Positions 13,657 to 25,717 of a stretch of DNA of 64,000 bases are shown piece after piece. The DNA comes from Tethya wilhelma. Its lineage: Eukaryota > Porifera > Demospongiae > Tethyida > Tethyidae. The notes beneath the pieces are model-generated. The model did not search any database. It worked only from the letters and a program-made list of their open reading frames with translations, and was not told the DNA's origin. A program made the position numbers and the translations under genes. Positions within the stretch are counted from its first letter, which is position 1, and every line of letters starts with the position of its first letter. The stretch is from NCBI GenBank assembly GCA_964030475.1, contig CAXIPT010000043.1, positions 49,405 to 113,404 of the forward strand. The letters are read 5' to 3'.

Positions 13657-14944
13657 TAAGATAGGGTATTTCAAAAATCAAGTACTGCACTTTTTATGTC
13701 TGCTTTGTTTTTCTTTTTGTCTTCTCAAAACTTTGACAGATCATTTTAGCTACAGGTAATCACGTCAGTTTTCTCTAACTGTACTTTTATTTTCTTCCCT
13801 TAGCTTGTTTCTCTGTATGTGTTGTATGTTGCAATTTGACATCAAAAATTATAGTAGCTCTACTTTTCTTCACTGGTCATTGAACAATCAAACACTCATC
13901 TGTTGCTGAATTGTACAGGTCACTGCATGTCTATTCTTACTACTCGTTATTATAATAACAGTTTGTGTATTGTTTTTATGTTCTATACTAGCTGTTCTCC
14001 TGCTTCACACTTGATTGTATCTATTGTAGAACTTCTTATCAAGTATACCAGTTGCTGTTCCATTGTCTGTTCAATTGGTGTTTTATCATACGGGTCACTT
14101 ATGTTATTATCTTGCTCTCACAATACACCATTTTAGTTCAAAATAATAATAATATTATTATAAATTGTTGATTACTACTAATGCAATATGATAGGCTGGC
14201 TCCATAAAATAGCAATATTAATTCACGTATAATAATTATTATACATGCAGGTAAAACACATTAGAAGTTAGCCAATTGATAATCATAAAAAATTGAGCAT
14301 ACAAGATCGATCTGAAAAAATAATATTATGGTTGTGAGATTGAGTATAATTATAATATTATATAGTGCATGTGTGTACATGAACATCATGGATTATAACA
14401 AATGCTTGGAAACATAACGTTTTGTAGTATTGGTAGCAGTAAGCAGGTTCGAGCATCTTAATTAGTATCAAGTGGTTGGTGTCAATTGCTATTATTACAA
14501 CATTTGCACACATACCAAGCCACACAAGCTGTATGACACAAACCACAAAACTACTCTAAGTAAATCTGGAATGCAAGACAATTAGAGTAAGCGATCAATG
14601 CTCGGCCACCATCAATTATCGGACGCTATTCTGACTTACCTGTGGGCGTTGCTGCTTCGAGATTACTACCATGAGACTGCCCATAAAAATTTACCCCAGG
14701 TTGTGCAAACTTCCAGCCCCACCCCCTTTCTGTAATGCTTTTTGGCGTGATTAAAGGGTGTGTCCGAAACGATCAATTATCGGCCAAAGAAATCATATCA
14801 CGGACGGCAGCTCAAAAAGACCTAGACACTTATGCTAGAGCTACCTAATCTGGAGATCAGAAAGTTCAGTCTTCTTGCTATTAATATTCCAAGAGAGGAG
14901 CTGATTGCATGCAGTAGTGTCTCAAACAAAGCCGTCATATCATT
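13657..14944. other. Intergenic sequence up to a contig join
   Basis: AT-rich 3' flank of FBXO11, then a short stretch (about 14600-14830) of higher GC in which the phrase ATCAATTATCGG occurs twice (about 14609 and 14776). A frame at 14832-14942 is open but preceded by stops and resembles nothing I know. The N at 14944 probably marks a contig join or an ambiguous base. Confidence 0.5.
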
Positions 14945-15315
14945 NTTTGTGTATGGAGCTGAGTATGCCAAGGTCCAATACAAGGTAGCCATGATCACAA
15001 TGTCCCCTGTGCAGTATGCTACACATCTACTCGGGCAGCTGTCATGATGATCCCAGCTAAGACCACCTGTCCTCAATCCTGGACCAGGGAGTATTATGGC
15101 TACCTCATGTCAGCATTTAGAGGAACATCATCCAACCCTCATTACCTTTGAATGTGCTGACAAAGACCAAGACTCCATTCCAGAAAGTAGTGCTAATACA
15201 AATGGTGCTCTGTTTCATCATGTTGAAGCTGCCTCCAATGGACTGGAGTGTCTCCATATAATGCTGAGAATTAAGGAACTGACTTGTGTGGTGTGCACTA
15301 AATGGGAAACTTAAA
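14945..15315 (+). pseudogene. Decayed copy of the short-chain collagen C-terminal domain
   Basis: Closely follows the C-terminal globular domain of the intact gene at 16482-17408, from its VYGAEY motif to the stop. A one-base insertion after VYGAEY shifts the frame, so the homology runs through two frames (VYGAEYAK, then later FECADKDQDSIPESSANTNG and CVVCTKWET before a stop). Several cysteines of the intact copy are lost. The collagen repeat and signal peptide would lie left of the N at 14944 and are not seen there. An active gene with sequencing errors is possible but less likely, given the many substitutions. Confidence 0.8.
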
Positions 15316-16357
15316 CTATATATGAGAAAATAAGAATTAAGTACGATTAATTTTAATAAAGTAATATTAATAAAGATTTAATAAAATAAAATGTAAAAAT
15401 TAAGTACAAACACGTTTTTGCTGGACTATAGTGCATGACTATAGAAGTGATATAGACTCAACTAGGCAAGTATAATTCTGTTGACAAGTTAGTTGTACAT
15501 TCACGTATTTGAGATGTCAGTTATTAATTCATAAATAAGTTCAAACATTCAAGCTTAATAATTTTGTGCACTCACAACCTACTTACAATTATTTTTGGCG
15601 ATAGCACTTTTGCAAATTTTCAGTATAGATCGACATCGCTTGTGTGTGCGCGTACATATGAGCACGTACATACTTTTTTGTTGAAGATAATTTTCAAAAC
15701 ATGCCGAGATACATACACAAATTGACTATACCTTCACTGCTAATGTGCATACACCAACTTGAATGGTTAACTGCAAATAAATCACCAATGTTTTGATAGG
15801 AAACAAAAGGCCAAGCCACAAATATTACTTGTGGTCATGACAATAAAGACTAATTAAGTTACTAAGAAACCTATATTATACACACACAATTATAATAATA
15901 TGATTATAATTATATGCCTCAACATCTCTAAAAGTAACTTCTCATTTTTCAAACAACAAACAGACATTCTTGTAATAAAGCTTCACACCATAAAGAACGA
16001 AGTTTAATTTCTCTTCAAACAACACTTGATGCAGATATAGGGTAATCACACCAAAAAGAACAAACATTAATAACTCATCAAAAACATCTAATGTATCTGA
16101 GCAAAGGTATAGGGTGTCAACTCCAAAAAGTGTTAAAGACGGAAATCACGCTCTACCTTACATTATTGATAAATATGGTGCTAAAGAGTAACTTCTAGAC
16201 AAACATGTACTAAAAACAGAATTCAGATAAATGTATCCACTTAATATTCAGCATAAAACTCCTGTAAGTGATAGTCTCACAGCCAGGCTCTCCCCATTGA
16301 CCTTACACTAATGGTAGTGTGGTATAAGACTACACATATGCAAGCATGTACAAGGGC
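15316..16357. other. AT-rich spacer between collagen copies
   Basis: No gene seen. The first part resembles the 3' flank of the intact collagen gene (AACTTAAACTAT near 15310, TTTTGATAGGAAACAAAAG near 15790). This supports a tandem duplication that included flanking DNA. Confidence 0.5.
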
Positions 16358-16364
16358 TATAAAA
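16358..16364 (+). promoter_or_regulatory. TATA box of the short-chain collagen gene
   Basis: TATAAAA in the context GGGCTATAAAAGAG, about 120 bp before the start codon. This position fits a short 5' UTR. Confidence 0.6.
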
Positions 16365-16481
16365 GAGATGTCCCAAGCTTTGGATTAAACCAGAGCACAA
16401 CAGGACAAGAGAGGAACTACAAATCCATCATATCTCCGACTAGCAGTTCAAGCAACAACAACTTGTCGAGAATAAAGACCC

Positions 16482-17408
16482 ATGATGTTGAAATTACTAG
16501 TTATAACAATCATGCTTTATAGCATCGTAATGTTGGAAGGTAAGATGAACAGTTATCTCTCGCAGAGGTTGAAATTAATTTAAACCCATGCTTCTATATA
16601 TTATGAACATAATTATTGTTAATCTTTAACAGCAACACCCGTCAATGATATCAATCTTTCGCTGAGTATCGAAGAAGGTTGTGATGAAGAAAATGGATTC
16701 CCTGGGCCACAGGGACCGCCTGGACCACAAGGAGCTACTGGAGAACAAGGTCCACCTGGACCGCAAGGACCACCTGGGCCAAATACAGGAGTACCTGGTC
16801 CTCAAGGAGAACAGGGACCGCCTGGACCACAAGGAGCTACTGGAGAACAAGGTCCACCTGGTCCCACCAGTGCTGGAGTCACATACACCAGGTGGGGGAA
16901 GAGCTCCTGCCCATCAGGAACTGAACTGGTTTACCAAGGAAGGGCTGGAGGGAGTCACTACAATCATCGAGGAGGTGCAGCAAACATCCTCTGTATGCCT
17001 CTAGACCCAGAGTACACTCTTCCATTCATAAGTGGAGTGAGAGATCACAGTTATGTCTATGGAGCTGAGTATGAATTCCCAATACAAGGCAGTCATGAAC
17101 ATAATGTCCCCTGTGCAGTATGCTATGCATCTACTCGGGCAGCTGTCATGATGATTCCAGCTAAGACTACCTGTCCTCAATCCTGGACCAGGGAGTACTA
17201 TGGCTACCTTATGTCTGAACATAGAGGACCTGAGGCTAGGTCACGTACAATGTATGAATGTGTTGACCAAGATCAAGAGTCTGTTCCAGGAACTTCAGCT
17301 AATACAGATGGTGTTCTGTTCTATCATGTTGAAGCTAACTGCAATGGAATGCCATGTCCTCCATACGATGCTCAAAAAGAGCTCAACTGTGTAGTGTGCA
17401 CCAAATAA
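16482..17408 (+). CDS. Secreted short-chain collagen (sponge 'collagen C4' type)
   Basis: Two exons (16482-16539 and 16633-17408) give 277 residues. The first exon encodes a hydrophobic signal peptide ([20 protein letters not shown]). After a short acidic linker come 19 Gly-X-Y triplets broken once by an extra Thr, and then a globular domain of about 180 residues beginning [20 protein letters not shown]. This contains [26 protein letters not shown] and [17 protein letters not shown]. That domain, joined to a short collagen stretch, is the layout of short-chain collagen C4 of freshwater sponges and its relatives in other invertebrates, thought to form extracellular matrix or spongin-like material. 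The collagen stretch has an internal duplication: the phrase [17 protein letters not shown] occurs twice. Another ATG lies directly after the first. Upstream is a decayed copy (14945-15315). Confidence 0.92.
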
Positions 17409-17605
17409 GCCATTAGGACGTAACTATCAAAACTGCTTAAACTATAAGAAAATAATATTATTAGATGATTTTATACAATATTTTATTAATTTTATCAACG
17501 TTTTGATAGAAACAAAAAATTATTATTATGCTACAGATATAATTACTTCATACAGTCATAAGTACTACGATGCAACAATACAGATCATAAATAATTATTC
17601 ATGAA
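17409..17605 (+). repeat. Collagen 3' flank, also present at 30323-30530
   Basis: The sequence following the collagen stop (AAACTGCTTAAACTATAAGA, TACTTCATACAGTCATAA, CAATACAGATCATAAATAAT) recurs with small changes at 30323-30530. A third collagen copy therefore probably exists in the genome next to that contig. Confidence 0.75.
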
Positions 17606-17688
17606 CTGGAGGTGGTTTTGAGCATGTATCGTAGCAGATAAACTTTACATTGAATGAGACGTTTCGGCTCAAGAGCCTTCATCAGTCT

Positions 17689-18330
17689 ACAAGTAGTAAA
17701 AATTTCAAAAAAATGAAAAGTGTAGGAATGGGCAGTGTGGTAAAAAGTATTGGAACAAGGCATGTCTCAATTTCGGCACATGACTACTTCATTTTTATTC
17801 TTGGTCCCTCACATGGATCCTTAGAGTCGTAAATGCAATGATTTGTATGCAATATAGCTTCTTATTTCTACTAATCAGTTGGTTAAGCAGTAGAGTAAAC
17901 TATAATAGACAGGTACTTAAACTGGACTGCTAGCCAAGAGTTGGGCATAAAAATGAAGTAGTCATGTGCCGAAACTGAGACATGCCTTGTTCCAATACTT
18001 TTTACCGCACTGCCCATTCCTACACTTTTTTTTTGAAATTTTTACTACTTGTTCATTCACTTTTTTCAACACTACAGTGTGGAAACTATTAGAGACTGGT
18101 TAGTCACTACAAAAAGCTTGAGTAGCAGCTACCTGCACTACTTTGTACTGGAGGCTAATGCGCATGCGCATAATAATGCCACGTGGGTAATGACCTTTGA
18201 ACTCTAACTGCAAAGATGGCTGCATTGTAGTAATACACCAAGTTTCAAAGCTCTCTAGTTTTTGTTTAGGCCTATTTATAATGAAAATGAGTATCTAGGA
18301 ATGTAGTACCCATGAAAAGTACTATATATC
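17689..18330 (+). mobile_element. Foldback transposon with 3' tail, copy 1
   Basis: Two inverted arms of about 110 bp (17689-17800 and 17947-18052) start and end with ACAAGTAGTAAAAATTT and its complement, around a spacer of about 145 bp. A conserved tail of about 280 bp follows (TTTTTTCAACACTACAGTGTGG ... GCGCATGCGCA ... AAAGATGGCTGCATTGTAG). The same arms and tail occur at 22687-23410 and, reversed, at 31996-32729. No transposase frame is present, so this is a non-autonomous element. Confidence 0.8.
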
Positions 18331-18331
18331 A

Positions 18332-18785
18332 GCATCAACCCCATGCATGCAGTATTGCCATTACATGTAACATTGTGATTTCTGTGCTCTGATTTCAATA
18401 GGATGTTAATTGGTGTTCCAAGAGGTTGTGATACCAAAATATTAATCCAAGTGTACGAACGAGACATGCACAGGAATTGACTTCCTTAATAATTTATTGA
18501 TGGTACCTTTCTTCCCTTTAAAGGTATAGGGTACCATAAATAAAATAAAATGGTGTGTACATGCATGGCTTGTAGCAATACAAAATACAAACTTTTAACA
18601 TAATAATAATAATTATTATAATAAAGAAACATAATAAACATAATATTACATATTATTAATGATTATTTTTTTTTTATTTTCTGATAACAACAATAAGAGA
18701 AGTATGCACCTCACGGGACGTAGCTCCTTGTAGCTCTTTTCATACAGACTGTGAGTCTTTCAAACCTCAAGCCAGGGACATGCAG
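18332..18785 (+). pseudogene. Relic of ten-cysteine secreted protein (exons 2 and 3)
   Basis: About 18395-18480 resembles exon 2 of the secreted family, with an inserted and shifted frame. 18695-18785 resembles exon 3 (EVCTSRDVAPCSSFHTDCES) and stops being similar after the SFKP region. There is no exon 1, exon 4 or exon 5. The same relic is present in the partner duplication near 26990-27545. Confidence 0.75.
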
Positions 18786-18794
18786 CCAAAGACA

Positions 18795-18932
18795 TCAAAA
18801 GTGGTCATTCATTCATACTGTCAGTGTGAATTAATGAATGACCACTTTTGACATAGTAGCCCTAACCTCATTCCCAGGCTTGTTTTTCATAAGAAATATT
18901 TGCAATGGAGGAGCCTGTGAACGAGGCTACTA
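18795..18932. repeat. Two adjacent short palindromes
   Basis: 18795-18852 is a hairpin with a 19-bp stem (TCAAAAGTGGTCATTCATT and its complement). 18854-18932 is an imperfect foldback beginning TAGTAGCCCTAACC and ending GGCTACTA. The second recurs at about 27645-27720, and its phrase GAGCCTGGGAATGAGG recurs near 21815, so it is probably a dispersed small repeat. Confidence 0.65.
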
Positions 18933-19041
18933 TAATAGTAGCTCTAGGCTAACAGGAAACTAGGTATTAGTCTAAGAATGTAATACAGTGTAATTTAACA
19001 GTAATCATACCTATAACAATAATAATTGGAAATTGATAATT

Positions 19042-19501
19042 GTGAAGCCCGGCAGTAAAAATCAAAGATTAAGTATACCCTAGTAAAATCTAGTTACTGT
19101 GGTCCAGAGATTGTGTGATATGTCCACTACAAGCACACAAAGTTTGAAGGCCTAACTCTGCAATAGTAGGTAATTATAGCATTTGTAATAGCATGCTAGA
19201 AGTGGTTGTAAGCTAAGGGCATGTGGTAAATTCATTACTGTTCTTGTGTAAACACTCATAGTTCTCTTCACAAGCACATGTAGTTGGGTCAAAGGTCATG
19301 TTGCAATTCAGTCATGTCAGTATGTAAACTATATCCATGAAGCCTTACCAGTATGCTAAATAGGTAGTTGGTATATAATGTTGTACACATGATATAATCT
19401 TTCTTGTATTCTAAGTATTATTAATAGGTAAACTTTAATTGAGGCTATATTGAAACTACCATTTGTACATTATCTTTGATTTTTACTGCCGTGGGCTTCA
19501 C
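19042..19501. mobile_element. 460-bp inverted-repeat transposon, AATT target duplication
   Basis: The ends are inverted copies of GTGAAGCCC(AC)GGCAGTAAAAATCAAAGAT (two-base gap on the left end). The element is flanked by AATT on each side. The paralogous segment near 27843-27865 has a single AATT and no insert, which gives a true empty site. No long frame lies inside, so it is non-autonomous. Confidence 0.85.
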
Positions 19502-20054
19502 AATTAATAACAATTGGGAATTGTTGCTACTGAAAGATTTCAAAAAATTGCATCTACATCAAAGAATATTAATTCCAGAAACTCCACCAAAGCTTGTAGT
19601 TTCTAAATTCTACATAATCATACTTATTGAGTTTCTAGTTACTGGAATAGGAGTGTTAATAAGCATAATATTCAACTGTTCTGTGAAAAAATACCATCAT
19701 CACTATTGTTGTCACTGTGTGGGTATCATATATCATTTCAGTTGTACCATACATAAACATAGAAACCATGTATGTATAACTCCAGCATCTCATACGCTTA
19801 TCACTATTCATTGTATTATATAGAATGCTGTTTCGAAGCTGCATAGTGGGCCCAGGTATTGTCACAAACACATAATAAAATTAATTGCTATAATCCCAAT
19901 AATGATACACACTAAAACTAGTCTTACAATGAGCTGCAGAGACATATTATGGCATCTATATAACGTTAACCGTAGACAACTGTATTTTATTATAAGGTTC
20001 ATAAAATTTATAATAATAATATTATGAATAATTATGTAGAAGTCTACATTATTA

Positions 20055-23000
20055 TTACTGTTTCCAATGGTATACTAGCTTTATAGAATTGAAGTCAAAC
20101 ACTTGCATTGTCTGAAACCCGAAGTTACTTGCTGCGATTAAAAACTCACATAGTGCTGCATAGCTGTAAGCTACATGACTGTTAAGGAGAAATATAATAT
20201 GGACATACTGATTCTATCATAAGAAGCTCACAATACAGAAGTTAAGCTGAGTCTTTGCCATGGTTACTTCGGAGAGGGGGGGGGGGGCACTATATGCTAA
20301 AGCCTAAAGGTATCTATAAATAGGATGGAAACATTGCAAAGACTAGATTAGATTACAGTATTTGTGACAACTATACCTAATAATACTTTCATGTGGCAAT
20401 AAAAAAGATACAATTTGGTTCGCAGAAGTATGTATGCTGTATAGCAAAATAGAAAAACACCACAACTACCAATACTTGAGCAGCTAGCATTCCACACCGA
20501 AAATTTAATGAAATTTTTTCCTGTAATAAACATACACACACACACTTAATACCGTATGAAAACCGTGTTACAGTTACGTAATAAGTATCTCATATTAAAT
20601 GCTGCAAAAAGTGTATCACATTATTATGACATACCCGTGATGTAGGTGAATATTCTCCAAAGAAAAGTGGTGTACTGAACATGACTAAGAAGGTGATCAT
20701 GTGCAATAGTGATACAGCAAGAAATATAATCCAGGTAAAGAGGTGAATATCTGTGGAGAGAAATGAAAGTAGTAGTCAGGTATGATTACTATTATCACCA
20801 TTGTAAAAATTGTAGATATACTAACCAGAATCTGATCACATTCTAAAGCTATAGACTGTAGCTTTGTTTACTGTGGCCCTGAAGATTCATTTGATTTATA
20901 TCTATTTTTATCCCCTTCTAAACTGTTTTAAAGGCATTTACTGTTTTTGCTAAGCAGTTTTCATATAAGCCGTTTTCATAATTATAAGCTATTTTATCAA
21001 AGACGTTTCTGTGTATATAAGTGCCACTGATTTTCTGGCTTTACCCTTTCCTTTTCTAGAGGATAGTTTTACTAGGAATGAGATTAGATCATTCGTTTTA
21101 TACTACAGTAGGCCAGGCCGCCTATGCAGTGCATGTTTGCCCATGCTCATGTACTCATGTCAGTTACGACTGTCACAATAACAGCCTGCATGGAAATGAG
21201 GCATTCAAGATACGAATTATTATTATAAGTATCAATTACTCAACCTTTAAATTACTAAGCATGCGTGTCCAATAATGCATCAGAGATTTTAGCTGTGTAA
21301 TTAAAAGTGTTAGGAATCACGTAAAAAAAACAACATTCTCATGCAAATGCGGTCTCGTATGTATAGCCATCTCACCATGAAGTTGAACGTCAACACGTCT
21401 AGTAATACTAACTTGCAACCAACAAAATTACATCCTGCCACTATTGCACTCCAAATAACAGAGGAGCAATGAAAATTGGCAGTACTGTCTACAAAAAGTT
21501 ATGATTATGTAGTTAGTTATGAAATTAAAATCAATAATAATATGAACACAATAAGTACACAGGTAGCTATTGCTAAGGTTTTTGTTAAACTTGTGGATAC
21601 TGCTGATATAGAATTTAAAAGTTCGAGACGTTATCATTAGTTTTCTAAAAGTGTTTACAACTTGCTTAATTTTGTACTATTAATCTGCTATGCCTCTCGC
21701 TCGTTGGCATGATTATTACAATTGCAATTACAATGAACTGAACATATATATACTCGGACTAGATGAATCAAAAATAGCTTAGATGAAAAAAAAAAGCCTA
21801 TAGATCAGTGAGAGCCTGGGAATGAGGATGATTATAATCAAAAGAAAGCAGAGGAGGTATGACATGATGTGCGAGTATGAATTCAATGCTTTTGCTGACT
21901 TAGCATGGTATATAGGTTGGTGCACATGACCAAGTCAATAAAAATTATTAGTAAACTATGGTGGTAACATGCATATGATTGGCCTGCAATAATTGACACT
22001 TGCTTAATTATCATACCTCCTCTGAATCAGAATACTGCGATTAAGTAAATATAGAGCTTCAATTTTCACTAACAATAATAATTATATCGAATTCTGTGGT
22101 TGCACAGACCAAGTATTTCCAAGTGTAGTAAGATTTATTTAGTATATAAGACTTAGTATTTTCTGACCACAAAAATTTATTTACACCTGGTGCCACCTTG
22201 TATGTGATTAAAAATCTATACAATCATGTATGCAATAGTTACTCACTTGAATCCTCTTTAGAGCTTATGTAGGTTACAGTGTACAGCAGGAAAAGTTCTG
22301 ATGAGCCTAGTAACAAATTCAATTTATTCAGCGCTCTGTACCACTTTTTCCTGGATACAAAGTGTGGTCTCTTCTTAACAAAATATTTGTAATAAACAAA
22401 TGTGTTCATCATCCTGGGAAATGCAGTGAGAGATATCGCAAGTCTCCAGATATAACGACTTGGCAGATAGTCACCTGTGCATTTACTAATACTTGGCCAG
22501 AAATTTGGTACCTGAAAAAAATTTAATCGACTTAATTTTAAAAATATTTTTAACCGGAGTACATCCAGATCCCTGGGCCAGGTCAGCATGCATGCACAGT
22601 TTTGGTGCTGCTATGTAGAGATCTATATAGATGTTACATACCGGCATGCTACTTTAAGTCATGACTATAATTCAGTCTATAATATTACAAGTAGTAAAAA
22701 TTTTGAAAAAATAAGTAGTGTAGGAATGGGCAGTGTGGTAAAAAGTATTGGAACAAGGTTGGGTCTCAGTTTCGGCACATGACTACTTCATTTTTATTTT
22801 TTAACCCTCATATGGATTTTTCAGTGTCGTGTTGCAATAATCTGTACACTATATTAGTACCATACTTATCATAATTATTGCATTGGTTCACTATTATAAT
22901 AATTATTTGGCTAAGCAATGGAGTAAACTATAATAGACAGGTATATAATCTGCTGGCCAAGAGTTGGGCATAAAAATGAAGTAGTCATGTGCCGAAACTG

Positions 23001-23947
23001 AGACCCAACCTTGTTCCAATACTTTTTACCACACTGCCCATTCCTACACTACTTATTTTTTCAAAATTTTTACTACTTGTTCATTTACTTTTTTCAACAC
23101 TACAGTGTGGAGACTATCAGAGACTGGTTAGTCCCTACAAAAAGCTTGAGTCTCAGCTATTCATTATGCTAGAGGCTAGTGCGCATGCGCATAATAATGC
23201 CACGTGGATAATGACCTTTGAACTCTACCTACAAAGATGGCTGCATTGTAGCACATGAATTTATACACTAAGTTTTTCAAAGCTTTCTAGTTTTTGTTCA
23301 GGCCTATTTACGATGAAAACGAGTATAAAGGAACGTACTACCCAAGAAAAGAACTTACTTTGTGGTGTCAAAGTTGGCTCAACACTTTCTGGTTCTCTGG
23401 AAATCGTTTTCAAGTAAGTCAGTTAGAAGGAAGTAAGTAAGTAAGTTAGGAGAACAAAATTGCACTAGTGTGGCTTCTCGCAAGCGCTCTCTCTACGAGT
23501 GATCTGAAAAGTTTCGGCAAAGTTTAAGCCTTCTATGCAGTTGGTTTTCTGTAAAGGAGAGCCTCTGAGCAAGTTTGAAGCCTCTACTTTGTGTTGTTAG
23601 ATTTTTATGGCGATAAATATTTTGTATTGTGTCTATGGGACAGTCGGCCCATTCCTACTATACGTACTACCGTACGTATGATAGTGTTATATCTGTAGTC
23701 TATTGGTTATTGCTACTTAGAGGGGATCCAGTAGAATTAATATCAACACAACAATAATTATAGAACTTACATTGCAGTGTGTTTTGGTTAGATTGTCATA
23801 TTGAAAGGCGATACCTACAGCATAGGCTGATATGAGTCCAATTGCTTGCGCACAGATTGATAAAAGGGTCACATACGCGTAACAGTGACTGTATACTGTA
23901 ACAATGTTTTCTCGTACAATAGTCGTTTCTTTATTGTCTTTAGACAT
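20055..23947 (-). CDS. PGAP2/FRAG1-like multi-pass membrane protein, copy A
   Basis: Five exons (23771-23947, 22247-22511, 20635-20750, 20412-20520, 20055-20170) join in phase to 260 residues, close to the usual PGAP2 length. Family signatures are visible: a first membrane helix (VTLLSICAQAIGLISAYAVG), then TKTHCN/VPNFWPSIS and RYIWRLAISLTAFPRMMNTF. The C-terminal block FYFAIQHTYFCEP joins SYSYAALCEFLIAASNFGFQ and the VFDF ending. Known PGAP2 is a Golgi protein needed for fatty-acid remodelling of GPI anchors, but the FRAG1/DRAM/Sfk1 family also has members with other roles, so the substrate is not certain. The last splice (donor GTATCT, acceptor CATGTAG) was chosen because it restores the conserved C-terminus. 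Exon sizes 116 and 109 are the same in copies B and C. Intron 1 carries a foldback transposon. Confidence 0.85.
22687..23410 (+). mobile_element. Foldback transposon with tail, copy 2
   Basis: Inverted arms at 22687-22800 and about 22968-23080, then the conserved tail including GCGCATGCGCATAATAATGC and AAGATGGCTGCATTGTAGC. It lies within intron 1 of PGAP2-like copy A, in the same orientation as copy 1. A weakly related phrase (GGCCCATTCCTACTA) near 23648 suggests that the full element may be longer. Confidence 0.8.
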
Positions 23948-24580
23948 TACACAATTTGATGAGTCTTGCTACTCCTCGATTTCGAACTTACAATAAATTG
24001 TGGTACATACGTAGCTACCAGCTTGTTTAACGTTTCTAGATATCGCACGCGCACTTGAAATTGACGGCTTCAGCCACGCCCATCCAATTAAGAAACTTGC
24101 ATGCCTAGCGACAGGCCTGGCCTTGTACATTGTATACAAGTAAAGCTTAAGCCTCTTCCCAAGAAAACTGGAAACTCAATATTTAGAACTGGAAATCAAT
24201 GCCAAGTCTTGGAATTGGTGTTCGGTACAGTAGTTGAGTAGGATGTGGGTGTAGCTATACTGGCTTTCTAAGTGCACTGTTCTATAATTATGAGTAATCT
24301 GATTGGTCAGTAGCTGGGCAATATAACTCTATACCTATTGTGAGAGTTGTAGTAACTTTGTAACCAAATATGTGATTATTACCTAGAAGTAGCATCATAT
24401 GAATTCATCACAATCAGCATAAATTAAGGAGGAGCGTTCTGGTGAAATCTTTTGGGTAACCTGAACTGTATGGGTACTCAGAAATACAGAGTAACAGCTG
24501 TATAGAGGTATTAATGATAGCCTGAGAATAACCGTAATAAAGACATAAGTAACCATACATGTATTATTGCACCCATGCAG

Positions 24581-24588
24581 TATAAATA
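24581..24588 (+). promoter_or_regulatory. TATA box of secreted-protein gene A
   Basis: TATAAATA, 92 bp before the start codon. The following 5' UTR (GCAGCACTTCATTCAATT, ACAACTGCTTCAA, GACCTCATCAATCATG) is conserved in genes B, C and D. Confidence 0.75.
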
Positions 24589-24672
24589 GAGGAGCATCAG
24601 CCTAGAGCAGCACTTCATTCAATTGTCAGACAACTGCTTCAAACTTATTATCTCAAAGGGACCTCATCAATC

Positions 24673-25717
24673 ATGCAACTGTTCATTCAAGGAGTGGTGC
24701 TCATGACTTCTATTGCACTGGTGGCTGCAACTGTTGACCTCAAAGTGAATGCTGGGAGGCGTAAACGTCGTAAGTGTTATAATTGAAAAGTTTAACTAAA
24801 ATAATCACAGTATGTGACATTGTGCATGCACATGCATGTCCTTTGATTTCCTGCATGCACTCCCATGCAGTTGCTTCTGAACAGGATATTAATATTCCAG
24901 CTGAGTGTGATACTGAAATTGAAGTGGAGAAACGTGATGGCAGTGGGATGATTGACTTCATAACATGTGTGGACAAAGGTTTGTACATTAGTAAAATTAA
25001 TTTATACACTAATAATTATTTTATTAACTTTACACACACATTATTATCAATAGGAAAAGTATGCACCTCACGGTATGTACCTCCTTGTGGTGACAACCGT
25101 AAAGACTGCGAGTCTTTCAAGTCTCCAGCAGACAAGGGTTTTAAAAAAATGTTTCCAAAAGCATATGCTCAAGTCTGTGTAGAATCAAATGTGCAGTGCC
25201 TCTATACAGATGTTGAATATGAAACTTGCAAAGAAGCAAAAATAAGTACGTAAGTTTTTGTTTATCTCGTTCATTTATCTCGTTTTTGTTTATACATGTA
25301 CATTGATATTTTTGAAGAATGTTTCTCATCTTAATTAGCATTATTTTAGCATATAAGACATCTGTATAATGTATTTTTGAATTACTAGCATGTAAGAACT
25401 TGATTGATTTATGGACTTTCCCTAGTATACTAACTGTGTGTCTCCTTAAAAGTAAAATAACTACTGATTACTAGTTTTTCTTTTTTAATATTGCAGTGGA
25501 TGAGAATGAAATATGTATCACTCTTAGCAATGGAGAAGAGGAATGTGCTGAAAGTAAGCTTGACTCTTAATAATTGATCGTACTAGTTTTCAAGTTTAAA
25601 TCAATTGCTTATACAGTTCCACAAGAAATTCTTGCTGAAGTTATGCTGCAAAATGCACAGGATAAGTATGCAAAGGCCAATCAGCTGCCCCCATACATAC
25701 CACATAAAAGGAACTAG
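24673..25717 (+). CDS. Ten-cysteine secreted protein with RRKR processing site, copy A
   Basis: The family is not one I recognise. Exons 24673-24769, 24871-24978, 25054-25245, 25497-25553 and 25617-25717 give 184 residues, and all four introns are phase 1. Residues 1-20 are a signal peptide (MQLFIQGVVLMTSIALVAAT). A short pro-segment ends in RRKR at residues 29-32, a furin-type site, exactly at the exon 1/2 boundary. The mature part starts near LASEQD and has ten cysteines, two in exon 2, six in exon 3 and two in exon 4. Landmarks are KRDGSG, VCTSR, DCESFKSPAD, MFPKAYAQVCVE, CLYTDVEYETC and NEICITLSNGEEECAE. The last exon is helical and polar (IPQEILAEVMLQNA) with a basic end, PHKRN. A secreted, disulfide-bonded product is an inference. 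This copy carries one extra Met in GSGMIDF, and its exon 3 donor is GTACGT. Confidence 0.88.

Larger units (their letters stand above)
18332..22430. repeat. Segmental duplication, copy 1 (partner 26921-30321)
   Basis: This stretch is collinear with 26921-30321. Both contain a relic of the ten-cysteine secreted-protein gene followed by PGAP2-like exons 5, 4, 3 and 2 on the minus strand. The copies differ by substitutions and by separate transposon insertions (19042-19501 only here; 27141-27321 only in the partner). An extra block near 21605-22050 is also found only here. Confidence 0.85.

Noticed and set aside
20389..20520. Reading PGAP2-like copy A as ending at a TGA in exon 4
   Set aside because: Splicing at GTATCT to the exon at 20055-20170 restores the conserved C-terminal membrane segment, and copies B and C have the same exon length.
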